A stretch of 64,000 bases of DNA from Saccharophagus sp. K07 (lineage in GTDB: Bacteria > Pseudomonadota > Gammaproteobacteria > Pseudomonadales > Cellvibrionaceae), in contig NZ_QRAI01000001.1 of the NCBI RefSeq assembly GCF_014336955.1, forward strand, positions 682,001 to 746,000, written 5' to 3'. Positions within the stretch are counted from its first letter, which is position 1. Every line of letters starts with the position of its first letter. Made by a program: the position numbers and the translations under genes. Shown here one piece after another: positions 1-9,060 of this stretch. The notes below the pieces were generated by a model that made no database searches, was not told where the DNA came from, and was given only the letters and a program-made list of their open reading frames with translations.

Positions 1-50
1 GGCGGGGTTAAGTCTTCCTGTTCCGCTGCCAAAGGTTTATCCGGATTCAT
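1..50 (-). CDS. 5' end of an unidentified protein (partial)
   Basis: On the minus strand an ATG at position 50 opens a frame that stays open to the window edge, giving about 16 residues beginning MNPDKPLAAEQEDL. A GAAGG-like ribosome binding site lies about 8 bases upstream. It lies downstream of holC on the same strand; in pseudomonads a small uncharacterised gene or valS often occupies this place. The visible peptide is polar and acidic and does not look like the start of valyl-tRNA synthetase. Too little is visible for a function. Confidence 0.4.
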   Translation of the reverse strand, partial: MNPDKPLAAEQEDLTP

Positions 51-227
51 CAATCTGCCTTCGATCTGCGACCATTAGCGGTCGTCTGTTATGGTTATAG
101 TAGCTCGCCTGAAAAAGGTGAGCCTCGATTTCGTATGAATAATCAATGTCGAGGTTTGCCTATATTCGGCTATAAGCCGAGTCATTTTTCTAAGTATTGC
201 TACAAACCAGGGCCATTTCCATTGGTA

Positions 228-638
228 TCAGGGGAGTTTATGGGTGTTGATGTTATGGCCCATCTCCTTGTATCGACTATAGCGCCGTCTTGTCTGGTCC
301 AATACATCAGGGGTTTGAATCACAATCTCGGCGAGTCGCTGAGCCTGCGTCTCGGGCATTGTGTGCCCGAGATTGATCAACAGTTGCCGAGCCGGTAGAG
401 CCTCAGCATCCGTGCCGATCACCAGTGGATCGCCGCTGGACCCGCGTCCGTGGGGCAGAAAAGATTCGGGTTTGAATTCCCACAACAAACTGTCCAGTGT
501 TTGCGCCGTCGCTTCATCTGCCACCAGGAAGGCGACGTCGCATTGTTGCGCCCAGGCTTTTTCCGCCAGACGGGCGGCGAACTGCAAACGCTCGTGATGA
601 GATTGCGATTGCAGAACGTAAAAATCGACGCGCAACAT
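228..638 (-). CDS. holC: DNA polymerase III subunit chi
   Basis: This 136-residue protein matches the HolC family in size and pattern: an N-terminal beta strand (MLRVDFYVL), a helical segment with RLAEKAW, then a central FLPHGRG and DPLVIGTD region. Chi is an accessory subunit of the clamp-loader complex. With psi it links the replicase to single-stranded-DNA-binding protein. The gene starts 10 bases after the pepA stop on the same strand, the conserved pepA-holC order of gammaproteobacteria, so the two are probably cotranscribed. The ATG at 638 is the only sensible start. The C-terminal tail after residue 115 is basic and polar and probably variable. Confidence 0.93.
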   Translation of the reverse strand: MLRVDFYVLQSQSHHERLQFAARLAEKAWAQQCDVAFLVADEATAQTLDSLLWEFKPESFLPHGRGSSGDPLVIGTDAEALPARQLLINLGHTMPETQAQRLAEIVIQTPDVLDQTRRRYSRYKEMGHNINTHKLP

Positions 639-647
639 GCGGGGCGA

Positions 648-2123
648 TTAGCCGGTGTAGGCGCCGATCAGATACTGCAGCAACAATCCCACCGGACGAC
701 CTGTTGCACCTTTAGCGCCGCCACCCAGCCACGCAGTTCCGGCTATGTCCAAATGCGCCCACTTGTAGTTTTTGGTGTAGCGCGACAGGAAACAGGCCGC
801 AGTAATAGAACCGCCTTCGCGTCCACCGACGTTTGCCATATCGGCAAAATTGCTGTCCAGGGCTTTCTGGTAGTCGTCCCACAAAGGCATTTGCCAAGCG
901 CGGTCGTGCGCCGCTTGACCCGCTGCCAAAAGCTCATCTGCCAGAGCCTGATCGTTGGCATACAAACCGGATGCATGGTTACCGAGTGCAATCACGCACG
1001 CGCCTGTCAGAGTGGCGATATCGATGACCGCTTTGGGCTTGAAGCGCTCGGCGTAGGTCAGGGCATCGCACAGCACCAAACGGCCTTCGGCATCGGTGTT
1101 GAGAATTTCGATGGTTTGGCCGGACATGGAGGTGACCACATCGCCCGGTTTGGTCGCTTTGCCGCTCGGCATATTTTCTGTCGCGGCTATAAGACCAACC
1201 ACATTTATGCGCGGCTGCAATTGTTTCAGAGTGGTCATGACGCCGAGCACACTGGCTGCGCCGCACATATCAAATTTCATTTCATCCATGGCTGGGCCAG
1301 GTTTGATGCTGATGCCTCCAGTGTCGAAGGTAATGCCTTTGCCCACCAGAACTACTGGCTCAACGGAAGCTGCAGCGCCGCGATATTGCATAACGATAAA
1401 TTTGGCGGGCTGATCGGAACCTGCAGCAACAGACAAAAATGCACCCATGCCCAATTTGGCGATTTGTTTTTCATCCAAAACATTGACGGTTAATTTTCCA
1501 CCGGCCAGTGATTGTGCTTTTTTGGCCAAGTAAGTGGGGGTGCAGATATTGCCTGGCAGATTGCCGAGGTGACGTGCGGTATTGATACCGTCGCCAGTGG
1601 CTTTCCCTTGTTGCAAACCGCTGCGCCATGCACTGCTGAGCTTTGCGTCACTGTGCACAGTTAATTTGGTCAGAGCCGGGGTGGAGAGATTTTGGGTTTT
1701 GGTTTCTTGATAGGTATAGAGCGAGGTTACGAACGTTTCGGCAATCAAGGTAGCGAACACGTTGTCGGCAACCGAAGATGCATTCTCAACTGACCAAACC
1801 GCATTTTTGATCTGCTTGCCTTTGAGTGCTTTAGCCACCGCCTGGACGCTGGTGCGAATATCTTGTGACGTAACGGCATTATTTTTGGAACCCAGGCAGA
1901 CAACCAGGAGTCGTTTGAAAGCTGTACCGCTCGGCGGTAATGCCCATGCGCATTGACCGGCTTTCAAGGTCAACTCGTTCAATTCGATCAGTCGGGAAAT
2001 CAATTGGTATTTCTTGTCGAGCACTTTGGCTGCGCCAGACAAAGTTTTGTCTGCATAAACTTGTACGATCAGACAGTCTGTGCGCAGAGTGTCTAGCTGC
2101 CCGGATTTAACCGAAAATTCCAT
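648..2123 (-). CDS. pepA: Cytosol (leucyl) aminopeptidase PepA
   Basis: This is an M17-family metallo-aminopeptidase that removes N-terminal residues from peptides in the cytoplasm; E. coli PepA also binds DNA. The catalytic C-terminal half is clear: VGKGITFDTGG near residue 259 supplies the metal-binding Lys and Asp, MKFDMCGAASVLG follows, and the family signature NTDAEGRL lies near residue 340. I chose the ATG at 2123, giving 491 residues beginning MEFSVKSG, as in family members. An upstream in-frame ATG at 2159 would add 12 atypical residues. The gene leads the pepA-holC unit and is divergent from lptF, the usual arrangement in this group. Confidence 0.96.
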   Translation of the reverse strand: MEFSVKSGQLDTLRTDCLIVQVYADKTLSGAAKVLDKKYQLISRLIELNELTLKAGQCAWALPPSGTAFKRLLVVCLGSKNNAVTSQDIRTSVQAVAKALKGKQIKNAVWSVENASSVADNVFATLIAETFVTSLYTYQETKTQNLSTPALTKLTVHSDAKLSSAWRSGLQQGKATGDGINTARHLGNLPGNICTPTYLAKKAQSLAGGKLTVNVLDEKQIAKLGMGAFLSVAAGSDQPAKFIVMQYRGAAASVEPVVLVGKGITFDTGGISIKPGPAMDEMKFDMCGAASVLGVMTTLKQLQPRINVVGLIAATENMPSGKATKPGDVVTSMSGQTIEILNTDAEGRLVLCDALTYAERFKPKAVIDIATLTGACVIALGNHASGLYANDQALADELLAAGQAAHDRAWQMPLWDDYQKALDSNFADMANVGGREGGSITAACFLSRYTKNYKWAHLDIAGTAWLGGGAKGATGRPVGLLLQYLIGAYTG

Positions 2124-2244
2124 ACCTGATGCCCCAGTGAGGTGAAAAAAGATAAACAAACAGGAAAATAAACCGATATATAGTGGCCTGTGGGGCGGAT
2201 TATTTCAATGCGGCTGCGGGGTGTGGCTTATCCAAGGGGCAAGC

Positions 2245-2250
2245 TATAAT
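2245..2250 (+). promoter_or_regulatory. -10 box of a likely lptFG promoter
   Basis: A perfect TATAAT lies about 70 bases before the proposed lptF start, in the pepA-lptF divergent region. No good -35 box is seen at 17 bases spacing (the hexamer there is TGTGGC), so the assignment rests on the -10 alone. The similar context TATAATGCC is also found before proA. Confidence 0.45.
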
Positions 2251-2317
2251 GCCGCGTCCACGTCGCAGCCCAGCATGGCCGCGGTTTGATCCGCTCGTCA
2301 CAAACAAGTCATTCAAT

Positions 2318-3421
2318 GTGATTATTTTTCGTTATCTCGCCAAAGAAGTGCTCGCCAGCATGCTCGCCGTGAGCGCCGTGCTGTTGTTAATCATCATGAG
2401 CGGCCGCTTCGTGCGTTACCTGGCGGACGCAGCTGCAGGCAAGCTCGATGCCCAGGTGTTGCTGACCCTGATGGGTTACCGCCTGCCATCTTTTCTCGAA
2501 CTTATTTTGCCGCTCGGATTTTTTATCGGAATTTTGCTCGCCTACGGACGCCTTTATGTGGACAGCGAGATGACGGTCCTGTCGGCCTGTGGCATGAGCG
2601 AAAGGCGTTTGGTGGGTTACACGCTCGCCACCGGCTCGTTCGTGGCGGTCATAGTGGCAATACTGAGTCTTTATGTCAGTCCGGTCGGCGTTAAAGCCGC
2701 CGAAGATTTATTCGTCGAACAGCGCAATCGCACCGAATTCGAAACCCTAAAACCCGCGCGCTTTCACAAGTTGAGCAGCCGGGATGGTGTGACCTACGCG
2801 CAGAGTGTGAGTGCCGACAAAAAACAACTGCAGCAGGTCTTTATCGCGGGAACAGCGGAAACCAGCGACAAACTGTCGGTGGTAACAGCAGCCACTGGCG
2901 AGACACTGGTCAATCAAGTCACCGGCAAACGTTATCTGGTGCTGCAAAACGGCCAGCAATATCGAGGTCAACCCGGCGATGCGGACTATGAAGTCATTAC
3001 CTTCAGCCGTTATTCGCAATATGTTCCTGAGCCGGATTTCGAAGCGCGACCCAAAAAGGCGACCGACGGTTTGAGCACTATGACCTTGTGGAAATCAGAC
3101 ACGCGAGAGGCGAACGCAGCTTTGCAATGGCGTTTATCTTTACCGGTTCTGGTATTGGTGGTTGCGTTGCTGGCTGTACCGTTAAGCCGTACCCAGCCAC
3201 GTAAAGGGCGCTACGTGAAAATGATTCCCGCGATCCTGCTGTACATCATTTATTTAGTTGTGAGTAATGCAGCGCGCGGTTTGATGGAAGAGGGTAAAGC
3301 TCCAATTCCTTATTTGTTGTGGTGGGTTCACGCGGTATTTTTGCTGCTCGCGCTCACTCTTTTATTGATGCCTTCGTGGCTGCGCTTCCACCGGCGTCCG
3401 AGCCAAGCGGCACCGGCGTGA
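2318..3421 (+). CDS. lptF: LPS export ABC transporter permease LptF
   Basis: LptF is one of two inner-membrane permeases of the LptB2FG complex that extracts lipopolysaccharide and passes it to LptC/LptA. The protein has the YjgP/YjgQ layout: three N-terminal membrane helices (about residues 10-30, 55-80 and 100-120), a periplasmic beta-jellyroll domain, then three C-terminal helices after about residue 265. I chose GTG at 2318, giving 367 residues beginning VIIFRYLAKEV, because homologues begin with this segment. The open frame extends back to 2183, but those 45 residues look unlike the family and overlap the promoter box. No strong ribosome binding site precedes the GTG. lptG follows after 27 bases. 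Confidence 0.93.
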   Translation: MIIFRYLAKEVLASMLAVSAVLLLIIMSGRFVRYLADAAAGKLDAQVLLTLMGYRLPSFLELILPLGFFIGILLAYGRLYVDSEMTVLSACGMSERRLVGYTLATGSFVAVIVAILSLYVSPVGVKAAEDLFVEQRNRTEFETLKPARFHKLSSRDGVTYAQSVSADKKQLQQVFIAGTAETSDKLSVVTAATGETLVNQVTGKRYLVLQNGQQYRGQPGDADYEVITFSRYSQYVPEPDFEARPKKATDGLSTMTLWKSDTREANAALQWRLSLPVLVLVVALLAVPLSRTQPRKGRYVKMIPAILLYIIYLVVSNAARGLMEEGKAPIPYLLWWVHAVFLLLALTLLLMPSWLRFHRRPSQAAPA

Positions 3422-3448
3422 ATTTATTTTGCTAAAGAAAATCATTCA

Positions 3449-4510
3449 ATGAAAAAAATCAGAAGCTACATAGGCCGCTCCGTGGCCGGTTCTATTGCGG
3501 TCGTGCTGCTGGTCATTGTCGCTTTGGATTTTATTTCGGAATTGGTCGACCAAGGCGGCAAAGTCGAAGGCAACTACACTTTCAGCGAAGTCATTATTTA
3601 CGGCTTGCTTTCGATTCCTTCGAGTATTTACGACTTTCTCCCCTTGGCGTCCTTGGTGGGTTGTCTGATCGGTTTGGGTTTGCTCGCCAACACCAGCGAG
3701 CTGACAGTTATGCGCGCTGCAGGTGTTTCGGTGCTGCAGATAATTTGGGCAGTAATGAGACCCATTTTGGTGTTTATTGGCCTGGGTATTTTTCTCGGTG
3801 AATTTGTGACACCCATGACGGACCAGTATGCCGAAAGCCGTAAGGCAATTGCGCTGGGACACCAATCGGCTCTGCAAGGGCAACGCGGGGTGTGGAATCG
3901 TGAAGGCAATGAATTTATGCACTTCAGTGCCGTCTTGCCCAACGGCAAATTGTTCGGCGTCACCCGTTTGCAGTTTGATGATGAAGGGCGCCTGTTAAAC
4001 AGCACTTACGTGGAATCGGCGATTTTCCAAGGCGATTACTGGTTTGAACGCAACGGCATGAAAAGCTCGTTGGGCGACGAGCAAGTCACCACGGAATATT
4101 TCACCACCGGCTCATGGCAGTCGGAATTGTCGCCGCTGTTGTTGGACGTTTTGGTATTGAGCGCGGAAGATCTGCCGATGAAGCGTCTGTTTTCTTATGC
4201 GAATTATTTGGAGCGGCAGGGGCAGGATGCGAGCGAGTACCGGCTAGCGTTTTGGCAAAAAGCTCTGCAACCCTTGGCGACCGCCAGTCTGGTGATGATT
4301 GCAATCAGCTTTATTTTTGGCCCCCTGCGTCAGGTCACCATGGGATTTCGGATTTTTACCGGTGTTATTGTGGGTATCGTATTTCGAACCTCTCAGGATC
4401 TGCTTGGGCCAAGCAGTCTGATTTTCGGCTTTTCCCCATTTGTCGCCGTTATGCTGCCCATCATGCTTTGTGCGTTGATTGGGTGGGTTCTGCTTAGACG
4501 ATCTATCTGA
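3449..4510 (+). CDS. lptG: LPS export ABC transporter permease LptG
   Basis: This is the partner of LptF in the LptB2FG extractor. The 353-residue protein begins MKKIRSYIGRSV and runs into the first membrane helix (VVLLVIVALDFISELVDQ), which carries the LptG-typical acidic and charged residues near the membrane face. Two further N-terminal helices, a periplasmic domain (about 125-260) and three C-terminal helices follow. Length and order match E. coli LptG (360 residues). It lies 27 bases after lptF and is surely cotranscribed. Its stop is separated by a single base from the stop of the convergent RDD gene, so no terminator fits between them. Confidence 0.95.
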   Translation: MKKIRSYIGRSVAGSIAVVLLVIVALDFISELVDQGGKVEGNYTFSEVIIYGLLSIPSSIYDFLPLASLVGCLIGLGLLANTSELTVMRAAGVSVLQIIWAVMRPILVFIGLGIFLGEFVTPMTDQYAESRKAIALGHQSALQGQRGVWNREGNEFMHFSAVLPNGKLFGVTRLQFDDEGRLLNSTYVESAIFQGDYWFERNGMKSSLGDEQVTTEYFTTGSWQSELSPLLLDVLVLSAEDLPMKRLFSYANYLERQGQDASEYRLAFWQKALQPLATASLVMIAISFIFGPLRQVTMGFRIFTGVIVGIVFRTSQDLLGPSSLIFGFSPFVAVMLPIMLCALIGWVLLRRSI

Positions 4511-4511
4511 G

Positions 4512-4958
4512 TTACTTTTCTTTCTCTGTCAGCAGTACTTGGGTGCGCGAAATGCGGTCGTGCAGACTGCGTTTTTGCGTATCGAAAAAACTGCACCAGT
4601 AACCTATGCCGCCTAACAGCACTGATGGTATTGCGACAAGGCTGCGCACAAGACATTGCTGCCAATTGGGTGTTTGGCTGTTATCGAATTGGCTGACCAG
4701 TTTTAACCGCCAAGCACGCATACCTACTGTCTGTCCGGACTTGTGCCAAAACCAGCAATAGAACGCGATAAGCGTTAAAACCCAACCTACAAAAACAATC
4801 CAGTGGTGAAACATCGGCTGGTACTCACCTTGATGCCACCCGGCAAGCGCGCCTATCAGAGTGATGACAGCGCCATAAAAGAAGCTCAAAGCAAGCAAAA
4901 TAAAACCGTCGTATAACAAGGCGGCGAGGCGACGCCATAGAGGAGCGCTGATTGGCAC
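4512..4958 (-). CDS. RDD family membrane protein
   Basis: This 148-residue protein has the RDD domain: WRRLAALLYDGFILLAL at the N terminus with the Arg-Asp pair in and next to the first helix, a second helix around residues 48-70, and a C-terminal segment with LHDRISRTQVL, the hallmark ending. RDD proteins are small integral membrane proteins; some have been linked to Na+/H+ transport, but the function of most is unknown. The start is GTG at 4958, with AAGG about 7 bases upstream. It is convergent with lptG, a neighbourhood also seen in pseudomonads. Confidence 0.85.
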   Translation of the reverse strand: MPISAPLWRRLAALLYDGFILLALSFFYGAVITLIGALAGWHQGEYQPMFHHWIVFVGWVLTLIAFYCWFWHKSGQTVGMRAWRLKLVSQFDNSQTPNWQQCLVRSLVAIPSVLLGGIGYWCSFFDTQKRSLHDRISRTQVLLTEKEK

Positions 4959-5005
4959 AAGGAAACCTTAATGTCTGCAGGAGGGCGCGATTGTGCGAAT
5001 CTTTT

Positions 5006-5833
5006 TTATTGGCCGTCAACACCGGGAGTTGCTTCTGTCGGCGACGCGCTGGCGAGTGGGGCGCGCGAAATAATCTGGTACAGCTGCTTCAGCTTCGCCG
5101 AATTTCCCTGATATTCTGCCAAGCGAATTTCGTAGGTGTCGCCGTCATCCGTGTGACGAATTTGTCCCACTTGATAGTCCAGGTCTGGGATAACCCACAG
5201 GCGCGTGATCTTATCTTTTTCATCATTTTCCCGCAGTACGACCAGAGAATCGTAATTGTGCTTTTGCACGGAAAAAGACTCGTTAGCCAACGCTTTGAAA
5301 TTGTAATGTTCCAGCCTTTTGCGTTTGACGAACTCGTAAACGAGGTCCGTTTCCTGCGTTGCAAGATCTGCCTGCAGGGCAAGTTGATACAGGGCAGGAT
5401 CTAAAAAGCCCGCTTTAATGGCATGAGTAGTGTCATTTTGTGGGCGATCACTGCGGGTGTAAAAAGCTCTCATGGCGGTCCAATCGAACGAAATTTTTTC
5501 CGTCGTGCTGCGCCCGAATAGTCTGCGCTCGTAGGTGTATTGAGAAGGATAAAGAGAGTTGTCTTTGATCTGGAATTCGCTCACCTCTTTAATCGAGGCG
5601 AAGAGATTCTTAGCCTCGGATTTAAGTACGTAGCGATGTTCATCGATTTGCGTCAGCGTCCGCACCATCTCAATTTTGAAGCCGGAGATTGTGCCTTTGT
5701 ACACGCTGCGGGCGAGCTGTTCGTTGTAAGTAACAGGAGCGGAACCGGTCTCAATGTTTGCATAGACTGCAACAACCGACGTTGACCATAAAAGTATCGC
5801 CAGCTTCCATAACCAGGACTTGGTATGCAACAT
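5006..5833 (-). CDS. DUF3108 domain-containing exported protein
   Basis: This 275-residue protein has a probable Sec signal peptide (MLHTKSWLWKLAILLWSTSV, cleavage after VYA). The mature part is rich in beta strands and matches the DUF3108 pattern: ARSVYKGTISGFKIEMVRTL, then YERRLFGRSTTEKISFDW, and KITRLWVIPDLDYQVGQIRH. DUF3108 proteins are periplasmic proteins of unknown role. I placed the start at ATG 5833 because GGGAGAG sits just upstream; the frame runs back to 6094, but that extension crosses the gap terminator. The RDD gene follows after 47 bases on the same strand. Function not assigned. Confidence 0.82.
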   Translation of the reverse strand: MLHTKSWLWKLAILLWSTSVVAVYANIETGSAPVTYNEQLARSVYKGTISGFKIEMVRTLTQIDEHRYVLKSEAKNLFASIKEVSEFQIKDNSLYPSQYTYERRLFGRSTTEKISFDWTAMRAFYTRSDRPQNDTTHAIKAGFLDPALYQLALQADLATQETDLVYEFVKRKRLEHYNFKALANESFSVQKHNYDSLVVLRENDEKDKITRLWVIPDLDYQVGQIRHTDDGDTYEIRLAEYQGNSAKLKQLYQIISRAPLASASPTEATPGVDGQ

Positions 5834-5981
5834 AAAACTCTCCCGCACGGTAATGGGCCGCGTTCGTTCCGGTACGGCCCTTTCCTTATCAGAATACGAA
5901 TCCGGGCTTAAGTTCTGCTGAACGAAACTCAAATTCAGTTGCGACAATAGGTTATGGATACAAAAAATAAGATACGGGCAT

Positions 5982-6008
5982 AAAAAAAGGGGCTTTTGGC
6001 CCCTTTTC
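5982..6008 (-). terminator. Rho-independent terminator of gap
   Basis: On the minus strand GGGGC, a five-base loop and GCCCC form a hairpin, extended by AAAA/TTTT pairs and followed by a run of seven T. It lies 16 bases after the gap stop and upstream of the DUF3108 gene, separating the two transcripts. Confidence 0.85.
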
Positions 6009-6023
6009 TTGCTCAGGTATCTC

Positions 6024-7034
6024 TTAAGCGTTGGCTTTGAGAATAGCCAGAGTAGTGTCCAGCATGCGGTTGGAGAAGCCCCACTCGTTGTCATACCAAG
6101 ACAGAACTTTCACCAGGTTGCCGCCGATTACACGAGTTTGTGTAGCGTCGAACACGCTGGAAGCGGAGCAGTGGTTGAAATCTACAGAAACCAGCGGCTG
6201 AGTGTTTACTTGCAACACGCCCTCAAAACGGCTTTTTGCAGCGCTGGTCACGATTTCGTTGATTTCCGCAACAGTGGTGTTACGAGCTGCGGTGAAGGTC
6301 AGGTCCAGCAATGAAACGTTGATGGTCGGAACGCGAATAGCCAAACCATCGAGTTTGCCTGCCAGTTCTGGAATCACCAAGCCGATCGCTGAGGCAGCAC
6401 CAGTTTTGGTCGGGATCAAAGAGTGTGCCGCAGCGCGAGCGCGATACATGTCTTTGTGGTATGCGTCAGTGATGTTCTGGTCATTGGTGTAGGAGTGAAC
6501 AGTGTTAGCCAAACCAGAAACTATGCCTACGCCGTCGTGCAGAGCTTTGGCCAGCGGCGCCAAGCAGTTGGTGGTGCAGGATGCGTTGGACAGAACTTTG
6601 TGTTCCGCTTTGATTTTGTCGTGGTTTACACCGTAAACAACAGTCAGGTCCACGTCGGTGCCAGGAGCAGAAATCAGAACGTGTTTGGCGCCAGCTTCCA
6701 GGTGAGCTGCAGCTTTGTCACGCGCTGTAAACAAACCGGTGCATTCGAAAACGATATCTACGCCCAATTCACCCCAGGGCAGAGCAGCGGGATTGCGCTC
6801 GGCAATAACTTTGATTTTGTGGCCGCCGACAGTGATGGATTCATTGTCGCTGGTAACTTCCTGAGAAAAACGGCCGTGAACTGTATCAAATTGCAGGAGA
6901 TGGGCGTTGATGGCAGGAGAGCCGAGATCGTTGATCGCAACGATTTCCAGATCTTTTTGCAGGTTTCTCTCATAAAGAGCGCGCAAAACATTGCGGCCGA
7001 TACGTCCGAAACCATTAATTGCTATACGTGCCAT
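6024..7034 (-). CDS. gap: Glyceraldehyde-3-phosphate dehydrogenase, type I
   Basis: This enzyme catalyses the NAD-dependent conversion of glyceraldehyde 3-phosphate to 1,3-bisphosphoglycerate. The protein is 336 residues, standard for the family. It opens with the Rossmann motif [14 protein letters not shown] and has the catalytic motif [13 protein letters not shown] with the nucleophilic Cys near residue 151. The C-terminal [15 protein letters not shown] is intact. It is divergent from the zwf-edd-eda operon. In pseudomonads a gap gene also sits beside Entner-Doudoroff genes under the repressor HexR, but no clear HexR site was found here. The start is ATG at 7034, with a weak GGGA upstream. 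Confidence 0.97.
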   Translation of the reverse strand: MARIAINGFGRIGRNVLRALYERNLQKDLEIVAINDLGSPAINAHLLQFDTVHGRFSQEVTSDNESITVGGHKIKVIAERNPAALPWGELGVDIVFECTGLFTARDKAAAHLEAGAKHVLISAPGTDVDLTVVYGVNHDKIKAEHKVLSNASCTTNCLAPLAKALHDGVGIVSGLANTVHSYTNDQNITDAYHKDMYRARAAAHSLIPTKTGAASAIGLVIPELAGKLDGLAIRVPTINVSLLDLTFTAARNTTVAEINEIVTSAAKSRFEGVLQVNTQPLVSVDFNHCSASSVFDATQTRVIGGNLVKVLSWYDNEWGFSNRMLDTTLAILKANA

Positions 7035-7597
7035 ATGGTGAAATCCCGTGAGTCTGTTAGGTCAAGATGATGGAACTGGCTGGCGAAGCCGCCCCGGGTA
7101 AAGAGGTGAGTGCGAGGTTTTATCGAGCGATTCCGGCGAGTATTAAAGCCTTGAACAACGCTGCGATGGGCATAATCGATTGCGTGGTCGCCATATCGAC
7201 AAAGCCCCCTTTCCGCCCGTCTCAGGCTGCGGGATTATCCGTAATCGCAGTTGAAAAAGCAACCGGCCAACCTCTACAATACGGCCTGTTTGCCTGGGTG
7301 CGAGGCGATCCTTATGAGGGCGTCTCCGGCGCGCTAAACGCTGGTCAGCGGATCTTCTATGGACGCACTGATCGCCTTTGCGGTGGTTATGCCCCTTGGT
7401 GCGGGACTGTCCGGGCAAACCACTCTTATGCAGAGCAAACCTTGTGCAAGAGTAACCTCGAGCACCGCCCTTCAGATTCGACAAAGGCTGACTAATCTAT
7501 TATTCCCGGCGGCTACCATCGCACAATATTTGATCCTTATTGCAAAGGTCGTGGGGCGTTTGACCAATCTATTTAAACAAAGGCAGGTTTAACCACT
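7035..7597. other. Long gap-zwf divergent intergenic region
   Basis: These 563 bases separate gap and zwf and must carry promoters for both. Several open frames cross it (for example 7067-7495 and 7359-7592, plus strand), but they overlap each other, lack convincing ribosome binding sites and resemble no family I know. One candidate sigma-70 promoter (7251-7280) is listed separately. I see no tRNA, clear terminator or HexR-like palindrome. A long zwf leader of about 300 bases would follow if that promoter is used. Confidence 0.5.
7251..7280 (+). promoter_or_regulatory. Candidate sigma-70 promoter upstream of zwf
   Basis: TTGAAA (7251-7256) and TACAAT (7275-7280) are separated by 18 bases, five of six matches each to the -35 and -10 consensus. 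It faces zwf but lies more than 300 bases before the zwf ATG, so a long untranslated leader would be made. A closer promoter cannot be excluded. Confidence 0.4.
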
Positions 7598-9049
7598 ATG
7601 AATACCGACATCTTGATTGTGGGTGGCGATGGCGATTTGGCGCTGCGCAAGCTGTATCCGGCTTTGTACTACCTTACGTTGAACGGATGCATGCCCGAAA
7701 ACACGCGCATTTTTGGAATGGCGCGTTCACACAATACTCAAGATGCTTTTTTAACCAAGGTAAACGAGTGGATGAAAGACAATACCGGCTCGCTTTACGA
7801 CGAAGCGATCTGGTTGGAGTTCAGCAAGCGTTTGACCTTTGTCCAAGGCGACTCCACTAATCCGGCTGATTTAAAAAGAATCAAAGACACGCATTTTTCC
7901 GACGATCGCGATCTGATCGTTTATTTGGCGGTACCGCCACTCATCTTCGGCAAAATCTGCACCGCGTTGGAAGCGTGCGGTTTGGCTAAACCCTCTACTC
8001 GTCTAGTAGTGGAAAAGCCGCTCGGCGACAGCAAAGAATCCTTTACCGCAATCAACAATGAATTGCGCCGCGTCTTCAGCGAAAAGCAGCTGTATCGCAT
8101 CGACCACTATCTGGGTAAAGAGTCTGTGCAAAACCTGCTGGCGCTGCGTTTCGCCAATGACATCTTTGAGCCTATCTGGAATTCAAAACACATCGACCAC
8201 ATCCAGATTTCTGTGACTGAAACCGTCGGCTGCGGCAACCGCTGGGATTTCTACGATCAAACTGGCGCAATGCGCGATATGATCCAAAACCACCTGTTAC
8301 AGGTTTTGTGTCTGGTTTGTATGGAGCCGCCGATTAATCTGGACGCCGATTCCGTACGCACCGAAAAACTCAAGATTCTGCGCAGTCTGAAACCTCTGAC
8401 CGAGAAAGAAATCGAGACCAACACCGTACGCGGACAATACCGCAAAGGTGTCATCGGCGGAAAACCGGTACCTGGTTATTTGGAAGAGGAAGAGGGCGGT
8501 CGCGAAAGTTTTACCGAAACCTTTGTTGCACTCAAAGCTGAGATCAACAACTGGCGCTGGTCTGGTACACCGATTTATATCCGCACCGGTAAGCGTCTGG
8601 ATCGCCGTCATTCGGAGATCGTTATCCAGTTCAAGCAAAACCGCACCAACCTTTTTGCTGATCAATTGACGCAAAACTGCGCCAACCAGCTCATTATCCA
8701 CCTGCAGCCGGACGAAGGTATTTACATGCGGGTGAAAAACAAAAAAGCCGGCCTGGATGCTCGCGTTCCGCTGGAAGACCGCAGTATGGACCTTTCTTTC
8801 GCGGACAATGCCAAAAGCAAAAAGCACGACGCCTACACGCGCGTGTTATTTGACGTGATTCGCAGCGATCAGACACTGTTCGTCAGTGAGCAGGAAGTAT
8901 CCGCCGCTTGGGATTGGGTTGACCGCATTATTGAAGGCTGGAAGAGCAAGAACAAAAAGCCTGTTGGTTATGATGCAGGCTCTACTGGACCGGTTGAAGC
9001 CATTGAGCTGTTGGCTCGTGACGGACGCCGTTGGAATCGTGGGGAATAA
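7598..9049 (+). CDS. zwf: Glucose-6-phosphate 1-dehydrogenase
   Basis: This enzyme oxidises glucose 6-phosphate to 6-phosphogluconolactone with NAD(P)+, the entry step to the Entner-Doudoroff and pentose phosphate routes. The 483-residue protein has the N-terminal nucleotide-binding segment GGDGDLALRKLYPALY, the VVEKPLGDSKESF segment, and the active-site signature RIDHYLGKE near residues 167-175. A C-terminal catalytic/dimer domain follows. It starts at ATG 7598, and edd follows after 11 bases. A 6-phosphogluconolactonase gene, which follows zwf in many pseudomonads, is absent here. Confidence 0.97.
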   Translation: MNTDILIVGGDGDLALRKLYPALYYLTLNGCMPENTRIFGMARSHNTQDAFLTKVNEWMKDNTGSLYDEAIWLEFSKRLTFVQGDSTNPADLKRIKDTHFSDDRDLIVYLAVPPLIFGKICTALEACGLAKPSTRLVVEKPLGDSKESFTAINNELRRVFSEKQLYRIDHYLGKESVQNLLALRFANDIFEPIWNSKHIDHIQISVTETVGCGNRWDFYDQTGAMRDMIQNHLLQVLCLVCMEPPINLDADSVRTEKLKILRSLKPLTEKEIETNTVRGQYRKGVIGGKPVPGYLEEEEGGRESFTETFVALKAEINNWRWSGTPIYIRTGKRLDRRHSEIVIQFKQNRTNLFADQLTQNCANQLIIHLQPDEGIYMRVKNKKAGLDARVPLEDRSMDLSFADNAKSKKHDAYTRVLFDVIRSDQTLFVSEQEVSAAWDWVDRIIEGWKSKNKKPVGYDAGSTGPVEAIELLARDGRRWNRGE

Positions 9050-9060
9050 GAGGTGACTCT

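Noticed and set aside
450-1493. 347-codon plus-strand frame
   Set aside because: Antisense to pepA and holC, both with clear family motifs.
2176-2208. pepA promoter TTGAAA...TATATA on the minus strand
   Set aside because: The spacer is about 20 bases, too long for a convincing sigma-70 promoter.
7067-7592. Two plus-strand frames (142 and 77 codons) between gap and zwf
   Set aside because: They overlap each other, have weak or no ribosome binding sites and resemble no family; treated as noncoding.
7035-7597. HexR operator between gap and zwf
   Set aside because: I looked for TTGT-N7/8-ACAA and similar palindromes and found none convincing by eye.
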